From positions 496,001 through 560,000 of the forward strand of contig NZ_JFKA01000001.1 in NCBI RefSeq assembly GCF_002115755.1: DNA of 64,000 nt, given 5' to 3'. The position numbers and the translations under genes were made by a program. Under the pieces are notes generated by a model that made no database searches, had not been told where the DNA came from, and saw nothing but the letters and a program-made list of their open reading frames with translations. Shown here one piece after another: positions 1 through 9,686 of the stretch (the first letter of the stretch is position 1; the number at the start of each line of letters is the position of its first letter). This DNA is from Thalassospira mesophila. Its GTDB lineage: Bacteria > Pseudomonadota > Alphaproteobacteria > Rhodospirillales > Thalassospiraceae.

Positions 1-2
1 GT

Positions 3-3000
3 ATCCTTCGTCGTGAAGGCACCCATATATTTGATGAATTGCGCCAACTGGGTAAATTGTCGCCCGAAGTGCATGATTTTGTCACCAAGCCAAACCTTCT
101 GATGGTGACCAAGGCCAACAAACAATCCACGGTGCATCGCTCGGTTCATCTTGATACCGTGGTGGTGAAGCAGTTTGATGCGACCGGCAAGGTCATTGGC
201 CAGCATCTGTTTGTCGGCCTGTTTACATCGGGGGCTTATAATCTTAACCCGAAACTGATTCCGCTTTTGCGGATGAAGCTGGCCGAAACCATCAAACGTG
301 CCGGTTTTCCGCCTGCCAGCCATGATGGCAAGGCGCTGGCCAACATTCTGGAAACCTTCCCGCGCGACGAGCTTTTCCAGATCGAACTCGACGACCTTTA
401 TCACATCTGTATGGGCATTCTGCATTTGCAGGAACGTCAGCGCATCGCCCTGTTTGTGCGCCGCGATGCCTTTGAACGGTTCGTTTCCTGCCAGATTTTC
501 TGCCCGCGCGACCGCTTTACCACCAAACTGCGGATGAATTTCCAGCGGGTGGTGGAAGAAGCCTTTAATGGCAAGGTTTCGGCCCATTACACCCAAATTG
601 GCGACTCGCCGCTGGCGCGACTGCATGTTCTGGTACGCACCACGCCGGGCGAATTGCCGGAATATGATGTCGCAGACATTGAAAAACGCCTGGTCGAAGC
701 CGCGCGCGACTGGAACGACACCATGCGCCAGGTTCTGGTGCGTGAAATGGGCGAAGAAAAAGGTCTGTCGTTGTATCGGCGTTATGGCGATTCTTTTGCC
801 ACCGATTATCAGGACCGTTTTTCGGTTGAAACGGCGGTTCTTGATATTGAACGTATTGAAGATGTCCTGAAATCGAATGATTTGCGGGTTAATCTGTATC
901 GGCCGATTGAAGCCGCCGAAAACGAACTGCGCTTTAAAATCTATAACCCCGCCGCCCCGGTGCCGCTTTCTGATGTGTTGCCGATGCTGGAAAATATGGG
1001 GTTAAAGGTCATTACCGAAAATCCGTTTGCGGTTACCCCGCGTGACGGCACCATCGGGGTGCGCATTCACGACTTTGGCGTGATTGTCGATGGCCAGTTC
1101 ACCCTGCATGAAGTGCGTAACAAGTTCCAGGAACTGTTCGTGCGCATGTGGCACGGCGAAGTGGAAAACGATGCCTTTAACCGGCTGGTATTGTTAGGCG
1201 GGCTTGATTGGCGTGAAGTTGTCGTCTTGCGGACCTATGCCCGCTATATGCGCCAAACCGGATCGGCCTTTTCGCAGGATTATCTGGCAAAAACGCTGGC
1301 CAATAATGCTGCCCTGGCAACATCGCTGGTCGAACTGTTTATCGCCCGCTTTGACCCGGACCGTGACCCGGGACTGGAAGCCGAAATTGGCGCGATTGAA
1401 AGCGATATCGCGGCCCGCCTTGATGACGTGATGAACCCCGATGAAGACCGCATCTTGCGGGCGTTTCTTAATCTGGTGCAATCCAGCCTTCGGACCAACT
1501 ATTTCCAGGTTGGCGAAGACGGCAATCCGAAACCTTATCTGTCGATCAAGTTTAATTCAGCTGAGGTCGAGGATTTGCCGCTGCCGCGCCCGTGGCGCGA
1601 AGTATTTGTGTATTCGCCACGGGTTGAAGCCGTGCATTTGCGCGGTGGGCCGGTGGCGCGCGGCGGCATTCGCTGGTCCGATCGCCAGGAAGATTTCCGC
1701 ACCGAAATTCTGGGTTTGGTCAAAGCCCAGATGGTGAAAAACGCGGTGATTGTACCGGTGGGGTCAAAAGGCGGCTTTGTCGTTAAACGTCCGCCGGTTG
1801 ATGGTACGCGCGAAGCCTTTTTGGAAGAAGGCATTGCCTGTTACAAAACCCTGATGCGCGGCCTGCTTGATATTACCGATAATATCGTTGCCGGTGCCGT
1901 GGTCGCGCCTGAACGGGTGCGACGGCTCGATGAAGACGACCCCTATCTGGTGGTGGCGGCCGACAAGGGCACAGCAACGTTTTCTGATATCGCCAATGGT
2001 GTTGCCCGTGATTACGGATTTTGGCTTGACGATGCCTTTGCTTCGGGCGGATCGCAGGGCTATGACCATAAAAAAATGGGCATTACGGCGCGCGGGGCGT
2101 GGGAATCGGTCAAACGGCATTTCCGCGAAATGGGCAAGGACATCCAGAAGGAACCCTTCACCGTCGCCGGTGTTGGTGATATGTCGGGCGATGTGTTTGG
2201 CAACGGCATGTTGTTGTCCGAGCAGATCCAGCTGATCGCGGCCTTTAACCACCTGCATATTTTTGTTGATCCCGATCCGAACCCGCAAACCAGCTTTGCC
2301 GAACGTAAACGCCTGTTTGACCTGCCACGGTCGAACTGGGCCGATTACGACGAAAAGCTGTTATCGAATGGCGGCGGTATTTTTGATCGCCGGGCCAAAA
2401 CGCTGGACCCGTCACCCGAAGTGCGCAAATTGCTGCATCTTGGCAGTGGCAAGGTTACCCCGGCCGATATGATGAAAGCCATCTTGAAGGCCGATGTTGA
2501 ATTGCTGTGGTTTGGCGGTATTGGCACCTATATCAAGGCGGCCAGCGAAAGCAATGCCGATGCCGGGGACCGCGCCAATGATGCCATTCGCATTAACGGT
2601 GGCGATATCCGGGCCAAGGTTGTTGGCGAAGGGGCCAATCTGGGCGCAACCCAGCGCGGGCGTATTGAATATGCCCAGGCCGGCGGGCGCCTTAACACCG
2701 ATGCCATCGACAATGCCGGCGGGGTTAATTGCTCTGACCACGAGGTCAATATCAAGATCTTGCTGGGTGAAGTCGTTGCCAATGGCGACATGACCGAAAA
2801 GCAGCGCAACAAGCTGCTGGAAGACATGACAGAAGAAGTTGGCGAACTGGTTCAGCGCGACAATTATGTGCAAAGCCAGGCGATTTCCAACATCTTTGCG
2901 GGCGGGGGCGATGCCCTTGATGCGCAGGTTCGCCTGATCCGTATGCTGGAACGCGAAGGGCGTCTTAATCGGGAAATTGAATTTTTACCCGATGAAGAAG

Positions 3001-4058
3001 AAATCAGCCGGCGGTTTAATGCCCATGAAGGTCTGACGCGGCCGGAAATTTCGGTGCTGATGCCCTATGCCAAATTGTGGCTCTATGACGATGTGCTGCA
3101 TTCCGACCTGCCCGATGACCCGATTCTGGTCGAGGAACTGGTGCGGTATTTCCCGACACCGCTGCGTAAAAAATATGCGCATGCCGTGTCGCACCACCGT
3201 TTGCGGCGTGAAATTATTGCCACGGTCGGCATTAACAGCCTGGTCAACCGTCTTGGTGGCACCTTTGTTCACGATATGATGGAAGCCACCGGTTTTTCGG
3301 CGGTCGATGTGTCGCGTGGATACCTGATTTCACGGGCGGTTTTTGGCTTGCGTGAAATCTGGGCCGGGATTGAAACCCTGGACAATATCGTTGCTGCCAA
3401 TGTGCAGACCGAAATGTTCAAGAATGTCGGCAAAATGGTGGAAGACGTGACCTTGTGGTTCCTGCGCAATTGCGAGGAATTGAATGTCGGGTCGAAAATC
3501 GAACAGTTCCGACCGCAGGTCATGCGCGTTATCGAGGCGTTTGAACAGATTATTCCGGGCGATGCCGAAATTCGCAACAGCCTGAAACAACGGGTGGATC
3601 ACCTGAAAAAACAGGGTGTTCCCGAAGATCTGGCCAAACGGGTGGCGGCAATGCCGCAAATGGTTGCCGTGTGCGACATTGTGCGGATCGCCGAGGGATC
3701 GGAACGCGATGTGCTTGATGTTGGTGCGACTTACTTTGCCGTTGGCTCGCGCTTTCAACTGGGCGTTTTGCGGACAGCGGCTGAAACGGTCGAGGCCGAA
3801 ACCCACTGGCAAAAACTGGCCCGCAATGCCGCAATTGATGACCTGTTTGGCCATCAGCGCGAATTGACCCGGGTGGTTTTGGCTGAAGACCAAAACGGGG
3901 TTATCGGTGGCGATGCGGTCGAGCAATGGGTTGCCACCCATCAGCGCGGCACGCAACGGTGCGATCAGTTGATCGACGAACTGCGCGCCGTCGGCCAGAT
4001 CGACCTTGCCATGCTTACCGTTGCCAACCGCCAGATCAGGGCCCTGATCGGCGGATAA
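3..4058 (+). CDS. NAD-specific glutamate dehydrogenase, large type (5' end outside window)
   Basis: Catalyses oxidative deamination of glutamate to 2-oxoglutarate with NAD in the cytoplasm. The frame is open to the left edge, so the true start lies upstream. About 1,350 residues are present; family members have roughly 1,600, so a few hundred N-terminal residues are missing. Visible family features are FVGLFTSGAY near the N-terminal part, the conserved segment VPVGSKGGFVVK at about 1755-1790, and HIFVDPDPNPQTSFAERKR at about 2259-2312. The C-terminal helical part follows to the stop. No frameshift is seen. A strong intrinsic terminator follows 35 bp after the stop, so the gene ends its transcription unit. 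Family assignment is firm; oligomer form and allosteric control cannot be read from sequence. Confidence 0.95.
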   Translation: MLRREGTHIFDELRQLGKLSPEVHDFVTKPNLLMVTKANKQSTVHRSVHLDTVVVKQFDATGKVIGQHLFVGLFTSGAYNLNPKLIPLLRMKLAETIKRAGFPPASHDGKALANILETFPRDELFQIELDDLYHICMGILHLQERQRIALFVRRDAFERFVSCQIFCPRDRFTTKLRMNFQRVVEEAFNGKVSAHYTQIGDSPLARLHVLVRTTPGELPEYDVADIEKRLVEAARDWNDTMRQVLVREMGEEKGLSLYRRYGDSFATDYQDRFSVETAVLDIERIEDVLKSNDLRVNLYRPIEAAENELRFKIYNPAAPVPLSDVLPMLENMGLKVITENPFAVTPRDGTIGVRIHDFGVIVDGQFTLHEVRNKFQELFVRMWHGEVENDAFNRLVLLGGLDWREVVVLRTYARYMRQTGSAFSQDYLAKTLANNAALATSLVELFIARFDPDRDPGLEAEIGAIESDIAARLDDVMNPDEDRILRAFLNLVQSSLRTNYFQVGEDGNPKPYLSIKFNSAEVEDLPLPRPWREVFVYSPRVEAVHLRGGPVARGGIRWSDRQEDFRTEILGLVKAQMVKNAVIVPVGSKGGFVVKRPPVDGTREAFLEEGIACYKTLMRGLLDITDNIVAGAVVAPERVRRLDEDDPYLVVAADKGTATFSDIANGVARDYGFWLDDAFASGGSQGYDHKKMGITARGAWESVKRHFREMGKDIQKEPFTVAGVGDMSGDVFGNGMLLSEQIQLIAAFNHLHIFVDPDPNPQTSFAERKRLFDLPRSNWADYDEKLLSNGGGIFDRRAKTLDPSPEVRKLLHLGSGKVTPADMMKAILKADVELLWFGGIGTYIKAASESNADAGDRANDAIRINGGDIRAKVVGEGANLGATQRGRIEYAQAGGRLNTDAIDNAGGVNCSDHEVNIKILLGEVVANGDMTEKQRNKLLEDMTEEVGELVQRDNYVQSQAISNIFAGGGDALDAQVRLIRMLEREGRLNREIEFLPDEEEISRRFNAHEGLTRPEISVLMPYAKLWLYDDVLHSDLPDDPILVEELVRYFPTPLRKKYAHAVSHHRLRREIIATVGINSLVNRLGGTFVHDMMEATGFSAVDVSRGYLISRAVFGLREIWAGIETLDNIVAANVQTEMFKNVGKMVEDVTLWFLRNCEELNVGSKIEQFRPQVMRVIEAFEQIIPGDAEIRNSLKQRVDHLKKQGVPEDLAKRVAAMPQMVAVCDIVRIAEGSERDVLDVGATYFAVGSRFQLGVLRTAAETVEAETHWQKLARNAAIDDLFGHQRELTRVVLAEDQNGVIGGDAVEQWVATHQRGTQRCDQLIDELRAVGQIDLAMLTVANRQIRALIGG

Positions 4059-4092
4059 GCATCACCGGCAATACATATTGCGACAGCATATG

Positions 4093-4123
4093 ACGGGGGC
4101 GGTTTTGGTCGCCCCCGTTTTTT
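4093..4123 (+). terminator. intrinsic terminator after glutamate dehydrogenase
   Basis: A perfect 9-bp stem (ACGGGGGCG / CGCCCCCGT) with an 8-nt loop is followed directly by a run of six T. It separates the dehydrogenase gene from htpX. Confidence 0.9.
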
Positions 4124-4222
4124 ATGATCTGCGACCTAATTCACAACGGGGTCGCGAGTGGCTTGTGCAGGGGGCAAAATAGCCTATCTTTTGGCCGACA
4201 AGCCGAATGGAGGATAGCCAGT

Positions 4223-5116
4223 ATGAATTATGTGCGGACCGGATTGCTGTTAGCAGGGATCACAGCCCTTTTCGGGGTGGTCGGCATGATGATCGGCGGG
4301 CAGCAAGGCATGATCATTGCCCTGCTATTTGCCGGGGGCATGAATGTTTTTGCCTATTGGAATTCCGATAGCATGGTTTTGCGCATGCGCCGCGCCCGCC
4401 AGGTCGATGAAAATACCGCTCCCGAACTGGTCGGGATTGTGCGCCAACTGGCCCGCCGGGCAGATTTACCCATGCCCAGGGTTTATATTGTCGATAACCC
4501 GCAACCCAATGCCTTTGCCACCGGGCGTAACCCCGAACATGCTGCCGTTGCCGCCACAACCGGGTTGTTGCAATTGTTAAGTGCTAATGAAATTGCCGGG
4601 GTGATGGCCCACGAACTGGCCCATGTTAAAAACCGCGATACCTTAACCATGACAATTACCGCAACCTTGGCCGGGGCCATTTCGGCATTGGCGAACTTTG
4701 CCATGTTTGCCGGTATTTTTGGCGGGCACCGGCAAAATAATAACAATCCGCTGGGTGGTTTTGGCATGATATTGGTTGCCATTCTGGCACCGATGGCGGC
4801 GGCGTTGGTGCAAATGGCCATTTCACGTACCCGCGAATACGAAGCCGATCGCATCGGGGCCGAAATTTGCGGGCAGCCCCTGTGGCTGGCCGATGCGCTG
4901 GGGCGGCTGGACCGGGGTGTTCATGCCATCCCTAATGGCGATGCCGAACGCAACCCGGCGACGGCGCATATGTATATTGCGAATCCATTGTCGGGCAAGG
5001 GTATGGACAGCCTGTTTGCTACCCATCCGGCGATGGAAAACCGCATTGCCAAGTTGCGTGCAATGGCCGGAACGCCGATTTCCCCAACCCGCCGCCGCAA
5101 ACGACCCTGGAGCTGA
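4223..5116 (+). CDS. htpX: HtpX-type membrane zinc metalloprotease
   Basis: Inner-membrane M48B protease that degrades damaged membrane proteins. The 297-residue length is typical. Two hydrophobic segments lie at about residues 6-24 and 29-46, the zinc motif HELAH is at 130-134, two more hydrophobic stretches follow at about 145-165 and 180-200, and REYEAD at about 204-209 supplies the third zinc ligand. The ATG chosen has GGAGG ten bases upstream; an in-frame extension to 4124 has no ribosome site and runs into the terminator of the preceding gene. The C-terminus is arginine-rich. The gene appears monocistronic. Its loop between helices 3 and 4 is rich in Asn and Gly, as in other alphaproteobacterial HtpX. 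Confidence 0.95.
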   Translation: MNYVRTGLLLAGITALFGVVGMMIGGQQGMIIALLFAGGMNVFAYWNSDSMVLRMRRARQVDENTAPELVGIVRQLARRADLPMPRVYIVDNPQPNAFATGRNPEHAAVAATTGLLQLLSANEIAGVMAHELAHVKNRDTLTMTITATLAGAISALANFAMFAGIFGGHRQNNNNPLGGFGMILVAILAPMAAALVQMAISRTREYEADRIGAEICGQPLWLADALGRLDRGVHAIPNGDAERNPATAHMYIANPLSGKGMDSLFATHPAMENRIAKLRAMAGTPISPTRRRKRPWS

Positions 5117-5261
5117 CAGTTTCCCGCACTTTTCTATTCTTTGGTATTGGTGATTTATACCCCGTTCATAATTGACGGCTGGCACTTTGCACCTGATTAT
5201 ACCTTTGGACGGTATGGTTTTCGTTGCATGTCAATATCTTGCCAGAAAGGGATAGGGGGGT

Positions 5262-6767
5262 ATGGCCGGTTTCTGGTCAACACTCGAACTGGTATTCAAG
5301 GCGGTGTTTGGGGGTGTCTCGTCGGAAGCAGCGCTAGATCCGCTGGCGACAGCGTCACAACAAGCGCCCGGCGATGTGCTATTTGTTTGCGGCATTGCCG
5401 AGTTCGGCGTTGGGGGCGTTGAGGGTTCGGAAATTCAATCAGCCATCATAAAAAGCCTGGCTGATTTTTCCGGCTTTGATTTTCCGGCCATTTCGCAGCA
5501 TATGGCGATGAGCACCGATGCCGTTGACCCGTTTCATGCGGTGCGCGATGCCCAGAACTGGGCCTGGAGCGCGGGCCTGCGCCACAATTGTTCGGCCCTG
5601 TTATGGGGCGATGGGGTGGCGGGCCAGAACCGGCTGGATCTCTGGCTGGCAAGCAAGCAAAACACATATGCCCCCCACGAACTTTTCATCTCGCAGAAAT
5701 ACGGTTTCAGCTTGCCACTGGGCGAGGATTTCGGCCAGTCGATCAAACTGTTATTGCTGGCCGCATCCTTGCGCCTGAGCAACGATCCGACCCGGCGCAA
5801 TCTTGTGTCGGCCAAACTGGCAAAGGCGCTGGAATATCAGCAGGACCGGGCCAGAAACCTTGATACGATTGATGAAAGCGGTGACGGGGTTGCGTTGTGT
5901 TTTGCCACGTCCGCACTCGCCCTTGCCGAAAATGGCGACCGGGGCTGGTGCCAGTTGGCATCAGAGGTGCTGGAGCCGCTGGTGGCGCGGTGTTTTGGTT
6001 TTGATGCCCGTGCCGATCGTGACCAGTTAACCATGATGATTGCGGGGGCAGGTCATGCGGGTGTTGATCAGTTGTTGCCCGAACATATTGCCTTGCTGGC
6101 CCTGTATGGACATTTGCTGAACTGGTCGGCCTTGGGCAGTTCGGCCAGTCGGGTGTCGCTGCTGGCGGTTGAAATCTGGCGGATATTGCATCGCCGGTTT
6201 GAATTTGCCGCCGGGGCCAGCGTGGCGCAGGCGGTATGCCTGACCCGGTTGGGCGAAGCCTGTTGTGCCCATGCCCGTGAAACGAAAGATGCCGCCCTTG
6301 CCGCCGAGGCCGTTAACCATTTACGCGGGGCGCTGGGCGCAAGCGATGCCAAAGCTTATCCGGTGTTATACGGGTTAACCGCGTATCATTTGGGGGATGC
6401 GTTGATTGCGCATGGGGAACTGGCCAAAACCGGACTGCTGTATGAAAGCATCATCCCGTTTTTTCAGGCGACGTTAAAAGTATGTTCGCGGCGCGAAAAT
6501 CCGTATCTGTGGGGCCGGGCGATGTTTGCTTTGGCAACCGTGCAGGCCATGCAGGGCCGCGACACCCGCGACGTCGCCATTTTGCGCACGGCGAAAATGA
6601 ATTTTGTTCAGGCCCAGCAAAACCTTGAAGAAGCCGGGGCACGCTCTGCTGCGCGCACGGCCATGGGCGGGCAAATGCGGGTCGAAACCCTGATCGCCGA
6701 CATTACGACCAAAGAGATGGAAGCCTCGTCCGGTGTGTCGCCATCCACAGCAAAGATTGCGGGCTGA
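5262..6767 (+). CDS. Unrecognised 501-residue protein with helical-repeat (TPR-like) C-terminal half
   Basis: I do not recognise this family. There is no signal peptide or obvious membrane helix, so it is probably cytoplasmic. The first 60 residues contain a hydrophobic strand (DVLFVCGIAEFGVGG) followed by a helix, a pattern weakly like the N-terminal module of TolB-like/TPR proteins. From about residue 140 onward the protein is almost all amphipathic helix with regular Ala/Leu spacing. The last 150 residues, around YESIIPFFQATL and NPYLWGRAMFALATVQA, look like degenerate TPR units. The start has a good ribosome site (AGGGGGG). It stands alone between htpX and a convergent Bax-inhibitor gene. 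A scaffold or regulatory role is only an inference. Confidence 0.8.
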   Translation: MAGFWSTLELVFKAVFGGVSSEAALDPLATASQQAPGDVLFVCGIAEFGVGGVEGSEIQSAIIKSLADFSGFDFPAISQHMAMSTDAVDPFHAVRDAQNWAWSAGLRHNCSALLWGDGVAGQNRLDLWLASKQNTYAPHELFISQKYGFSLPLGEDFGQSIKLLLLAASLRLSNDPTRRNLVSAKLAKALEYQQDRARNLDTIDESGDGVALCFATSALALAENGDRGWCQLASEVLEPLVARCFGFDARADRDQLTMMIAGAGHAGVDQLLPEHIALLALYGHLLNWSALGSSASRVSLLAVEIWRILHRRFEFAAGASVAQAVCLTRLGEACCAHARETKDAALAAEAVNHLRGALGASDAKAYPVLYGLTAYHLGDALIAHGELAKTGLLYESIIPFFQATLKVCSRRENPYLWGRAMFALATVQAMQGRDTRDVAILRTAKMNFVQAQQNLEEAGARSAARTAMGGQMRVETLIADITTKEMEASSGVSPSTAKIAG

Positions 6768-6840
6768 CAGTGCGCGCTTCTTGCGTGAGCCAGTACGCCA
6801 CAATATCAAAACCCTCAATACGAAGCCGCGCCAATAACAA

Positions 6841-6872
6841 AACATCCCCGCAGTTGGTGCTGCGGGGATGTT
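6841..6872. terminator. bidirectional intrinsic terminator between convergent genes
   Basis: A perfect 12-bp stem (AACATCCCCGCA and its complement) encloses an 8-nt loop. The minus-strand side is followed by a T-rich stretch (TTTTGTTATT), the plus side by a weaker one (GATTGTTA). It lies between two genes that converge here. Confidence 0.8.
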
Positions 6873-6933
6873 GATTGTTAAGGCAAGTGCTGCCAGGCAG
6901 GCTTTGGCCCGGCGCAGAAAATGCCAGCCCTGA

Positions 6934-7656
6934 TTAGTTGCGCGAATTGCCGAAAAAGCGCAGCAACATGATGAACAGGTTGATGAAATCAAGATACAGA
7001 CGCAGGGCACCAAAGATGGCCTTTTTGCCAGCCGTCGTGGCGTCATCATGTTCAGCATAGCTTTCTTTGATACGCTGGGTGTCATAGGCAGTCAGACCGG
7101 TAAAGATCAGAACACCGGCGGCTGAAATGATGAACTGCAACATGGTGCTGCCCAGGAAGATATTCACAACGCTGGCAATGATCAGGCCGATCAGGCCCAT
7201 GAACAGGAAGCTGCCCCACGCCGCCAGATCCTTTTTGGTGGTGTAGCCATACAGGCTCATCGCACCAAAAGTACCTGCGGTGATAAAGAAGGTGCGCGCA
7301 ATGCTTTCGCCGGTATACATCAAGAAGATGGACGACAGCGACAGCCCCATCAGGGCGGCATAGGCCCAGAACACGGCCTGCGCGGCAGGCATGCTCATTT
7401 TTTGAATGCCAAAGCTAAGAACCATGACCAGCGCAAACGGTGCCAGCATAACAATCCAGGACAAGCCCGAACCGAACACAGCCTGCATGAAAGCAGGGCT
7501 GCTCGATGCTGCCAGTGCGACGATACCCGTCAAAGCCAGCGCAGACGCCATGTAGTTATAGACGCGCAGCATATAGGTCCGAAGACCGGCATCAATGTCG
7601 GCCGCCGACTGGCCAGCCGAGACAGAATAGCCGCGTCGTTGCGTTTCGAAAGCCAT
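6934..7656 (-). CDS. Bax inhibitor-1 (BI-1/YbhL/YccA) family membrane protein
   Basis: Multi-pass inner-membrane protein of the BI-1 family. Bacterial members are linked to calcium or proton leak and to interaction with FtsH, but the role here is unknown. The 240 residues match the family. A hydrophilic N-terminus of about 25 residues is followed by seven hydrophobic segments, with the typical GLTAYDTQRIK motif before the last helix at about residues 187-197 and a short basic tail. The ribosome site GAGGGA lies upstream of the ATG. It is divergent from a secreted c-type haem protein, and the 241-bp spacer holds a CRP-like palindrome that could act on either gene. Confidence 0.93.
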   Translation of the reverse strand: MAFETQRRGYSVSAGQSAADIDAGLRTYMLRVYNYMASALALTGIVALAASSSPAFMQAVFGSGLSWIVMLAPFALVMVLSFGIQKMSMPAAQAVFWAYAALMGLSLSSIFLMYTGESIARTFFITAGTFGAMSLYGYTTKKDLAAWGSFLFMGLIGLIIASVVNIFLGSTMLQFIISAAGVLIFTGLTAYDTQRIKESYAEHDDATTAGKKAIFGALRLYLDFINLFIMLLRFFGNSRN

Positions 7657-7782
7657 TGAATTCCCTCATATGATCCAGATTGAGCGGGATTGTGCTTACA
7701 ACCCGTCACTGGTGAAAATATGGCAGGATTTCTCTGAAAAGCAACGATTGCGGGCTTTTGCGGGAGCTGGCGGGTCAAAGGG

Positions 7783-7800
7783 TTGTGATTTTGATCACAA
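7783..7800. promoter_or_regulatory. candidate CRP/FNR-family operator
   Basis: The 18-bp inverted repeat TTGTGATTTTGATCACAA exactly matches the TGTGA-N6-TCACA consensus of the CRP family. It lies about 98 bp before the start of the haem protein gene and 127 bp before the Bax-inhibitor gene on the other strand. Which family member binds is not known. Confidence 0.55.
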
Positions 7801-7897
7801 TTAAAAATGTGACAAAATAAATTGTCTTTCAAAATTCTCGTTATGGTTGGGGTGGTGAAAAGAATCGGGCGCATTCCCAGGGAATGGAAACTTTTAT

Positions 7898-9550
7898 ATG
7901 GAATTGAAAACAAACAGTTTTGTGAAAAGAATCGGGCGATTGCCCTTTGGTGGCGCGCTTGTCGCCGGGATAATATTTGGCAATTTTATAATCTTGCCTG
8001 CAACTGCCCTTGCCCAGGCGAATGTTTCTTTATCAAAACAAAGTGATCAGCCGGGGAACGATTTTTGCGCCGACCCCTCCTTTGGCACCCGCCCTTGTCC
8101 GATTCTGCCCGCCGATATTGCCGAATTTGATGCCAGCTTTATTTACCGGTTTGTCGGGCCGGAATCCCAGCGCCCGTTCGACCGGTTTTCGTGGCAGTCC
8201 TTTATCGCGATGACGTGGCCGGTGGGGACAAATGGCCGTGCAGTATCTTACCCCGACGCCGCCCACCCCGACGACAGCACGCGGCCGCGCTGGCAACGGC
8301 TTGTCACGCGTGATGCCCTGATCCGCGGCGAGAACGCAACCGGTGACATGACGAAAGGCCTGTCGGTGTGCCGCGAAGCCAAGCAAACCAACCCCGCATC
8401 CGGGCATTTGGAAAATGCGGGCAGTGATGGGATGTTGCTTTATGCCTACCGTCAGGCGACCGGCGATGTGCTGGTCGATCAGGCGGGGAATTATGTGTTG
8501 TATCAAACCCGGTTAAACGATGTTGCGGTGAACTATATCCGCCGTAACCAGCTTGCAACATTTGCCGGGCGTGCCCGACAGGCCGATCTGGGATCTGAAA
8601 TTTCGTTTCCCATGCAAGGTAATGTGTTCTCTGCAACAGCGGACACACACAATATGGCCCCCGGTGCGACGCTTTTGAAGTTTGCCTGGCGGGTGTTGAC
8701 CGTGAAGGATGACTCCGCCAGATTTTTAACCCGCAAAGCCCGGTTGTTTGTGCCCGCCCGCGACAGCCTGTCGGGCAGGCCCATGTGTCAGACTGTGGTT
8801 GTGGGCCTGATTGGCCTGCATCTGGTCCAGCGGGTGGTAAGTGGCAATGGCGACCGCTGGATCTGGTCGACATTTGAACATGGCGCTAACGCGCCGCTGG
8901 CGGGCAATGCACGGCGACCTAACAGCTTTATTGCCCAAAAACTGTTTCCCGACGGATGCAGGGCACCTGCGGCGCAGAATATGAACGACCTGCAGGCCGG
9001 GCAAAACAAAGACATTGCCTCATCGCAACAATTCAATCTTTTTGATCCGACGGTAAACGAAGCGTTGCTGGATGCTGCCAATACGCCAAATGACGTGATG
9101 CCCAAACCCGATAGCGCATCGTTGCCGAATGCCGCCCGAGGGGCGGCGCAAGGCGCCATAGCAAATCAGGCGTTTGTCGGGCGGGGACGGGCGATGTGGG
9201 CGCAACAACCCCCCTATGCCGTGGACCGGACGGGGCAGGCGATAGCGCGATCGCAAATTGTGCGCTGCTGGCGGGTATTTGAAGGTACGGCACAAACCAA
9301 TGCGCGCTGGCATCAGGCGCTGGCGGGCAGCGTGTGGGAAAATTATTTTCTGGTGGGGACGCAATGGATTGGTAATGGCGGTGGCGTGCCGTTCGGGGTG
9401 GGCGAGGTGCCCCGGTTTTTAAGCAATGTGGCGCTGGAAAGTTTTATTCAGCACCAGGAAACCGGGACGTGTCTGGGCTGCCATAGCACCGCGCGCAGCG
9501 ATGCCGGGCAGCTATCGAATTTTACCTTTGTGCTCGCCCCGGCCAACTGA
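7898..9550 (+). CDS. Secreted protein of unknown family with one C-terminal c-type haem motif
   Basis: Begins with a classic export signal (basic start, then a hydrophobic run ending in ATALAQA near residue 40), so it should be periplasmic. The 550 residues carry a single CXXCH haem-attachment motif, CLGCH, at 525-529, only about 20 residues from the C-terminus. This is unlike ordinary class I cytochromes, where the motif is near the N-terminus of the domain. Another noticeable segment is WQSFIAMTWP at about residues 100-109. I recall similar unnamed proteins with the WQSF motif but no function. It could be a periplasmic redox enzyme or electron acceptor. The neighbouring CRP/FNR-type palindrome suggests control by energy or oxygen status. 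No cytochrome maturation genes are nearby. Confidence 0.8.
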   Translation: MELKTNSFVKRIGRLPFGGALVAGIIFGNFIILPATALAQANVSLSKQSDQPGNDFCADPSFGTRPCPILPADIAEFDASFIYRFVGPESQRPFDRFSWQSFIAMTWPVGTNGRAVSYPDAAHPDDSTRPRWQRLVTRDALIRGENATGDMTKGLSVCREAKQTNPASGHLENAGSDGMLLYAYRQATGDVLVDQAGNYVLYQTRLNDVAVNYIRRNQLATFAGRARQADLGSEISFPMQGNVFSATADTHNMAPGATLLKFAWRVLTVKDDSARFLTRKARLFVPARDSLSGRPMCQTVVVGLIGLHLVQRVVSGNGDRWIWSTFEHGANAPLAGNARRPNSFIAQKLFPDGCRAPAAQNMNDLQAGQNKDIASSQQFNLFDPTVNEALLDAANTPNDVMPKPDSASLPNAARGAAQGAIANQAFVGRGRAMWAQQPPYAVDRTGQAIARSQIVRCWRVFEGTAQTNARWHQALAGSVWENYFLVGTQWIGNGGGVPFGVGEVPRFLSNVALESFIQHQETGTCLGCHSTARSDAGQLSNFTFVLAPAN

Positions 9551-9686
9551 GCGCCATTTTCACATTAGAAAAAACAACAGAACAGTTCAATTTGCCGGTG
9601 TTCCATCATAGGATGCGTGCGATAATAGCTACCCGTCGCCACAGACCCGAAAAACGGGCAGGACGGATTTCAGGCAGGGGGGAAAC

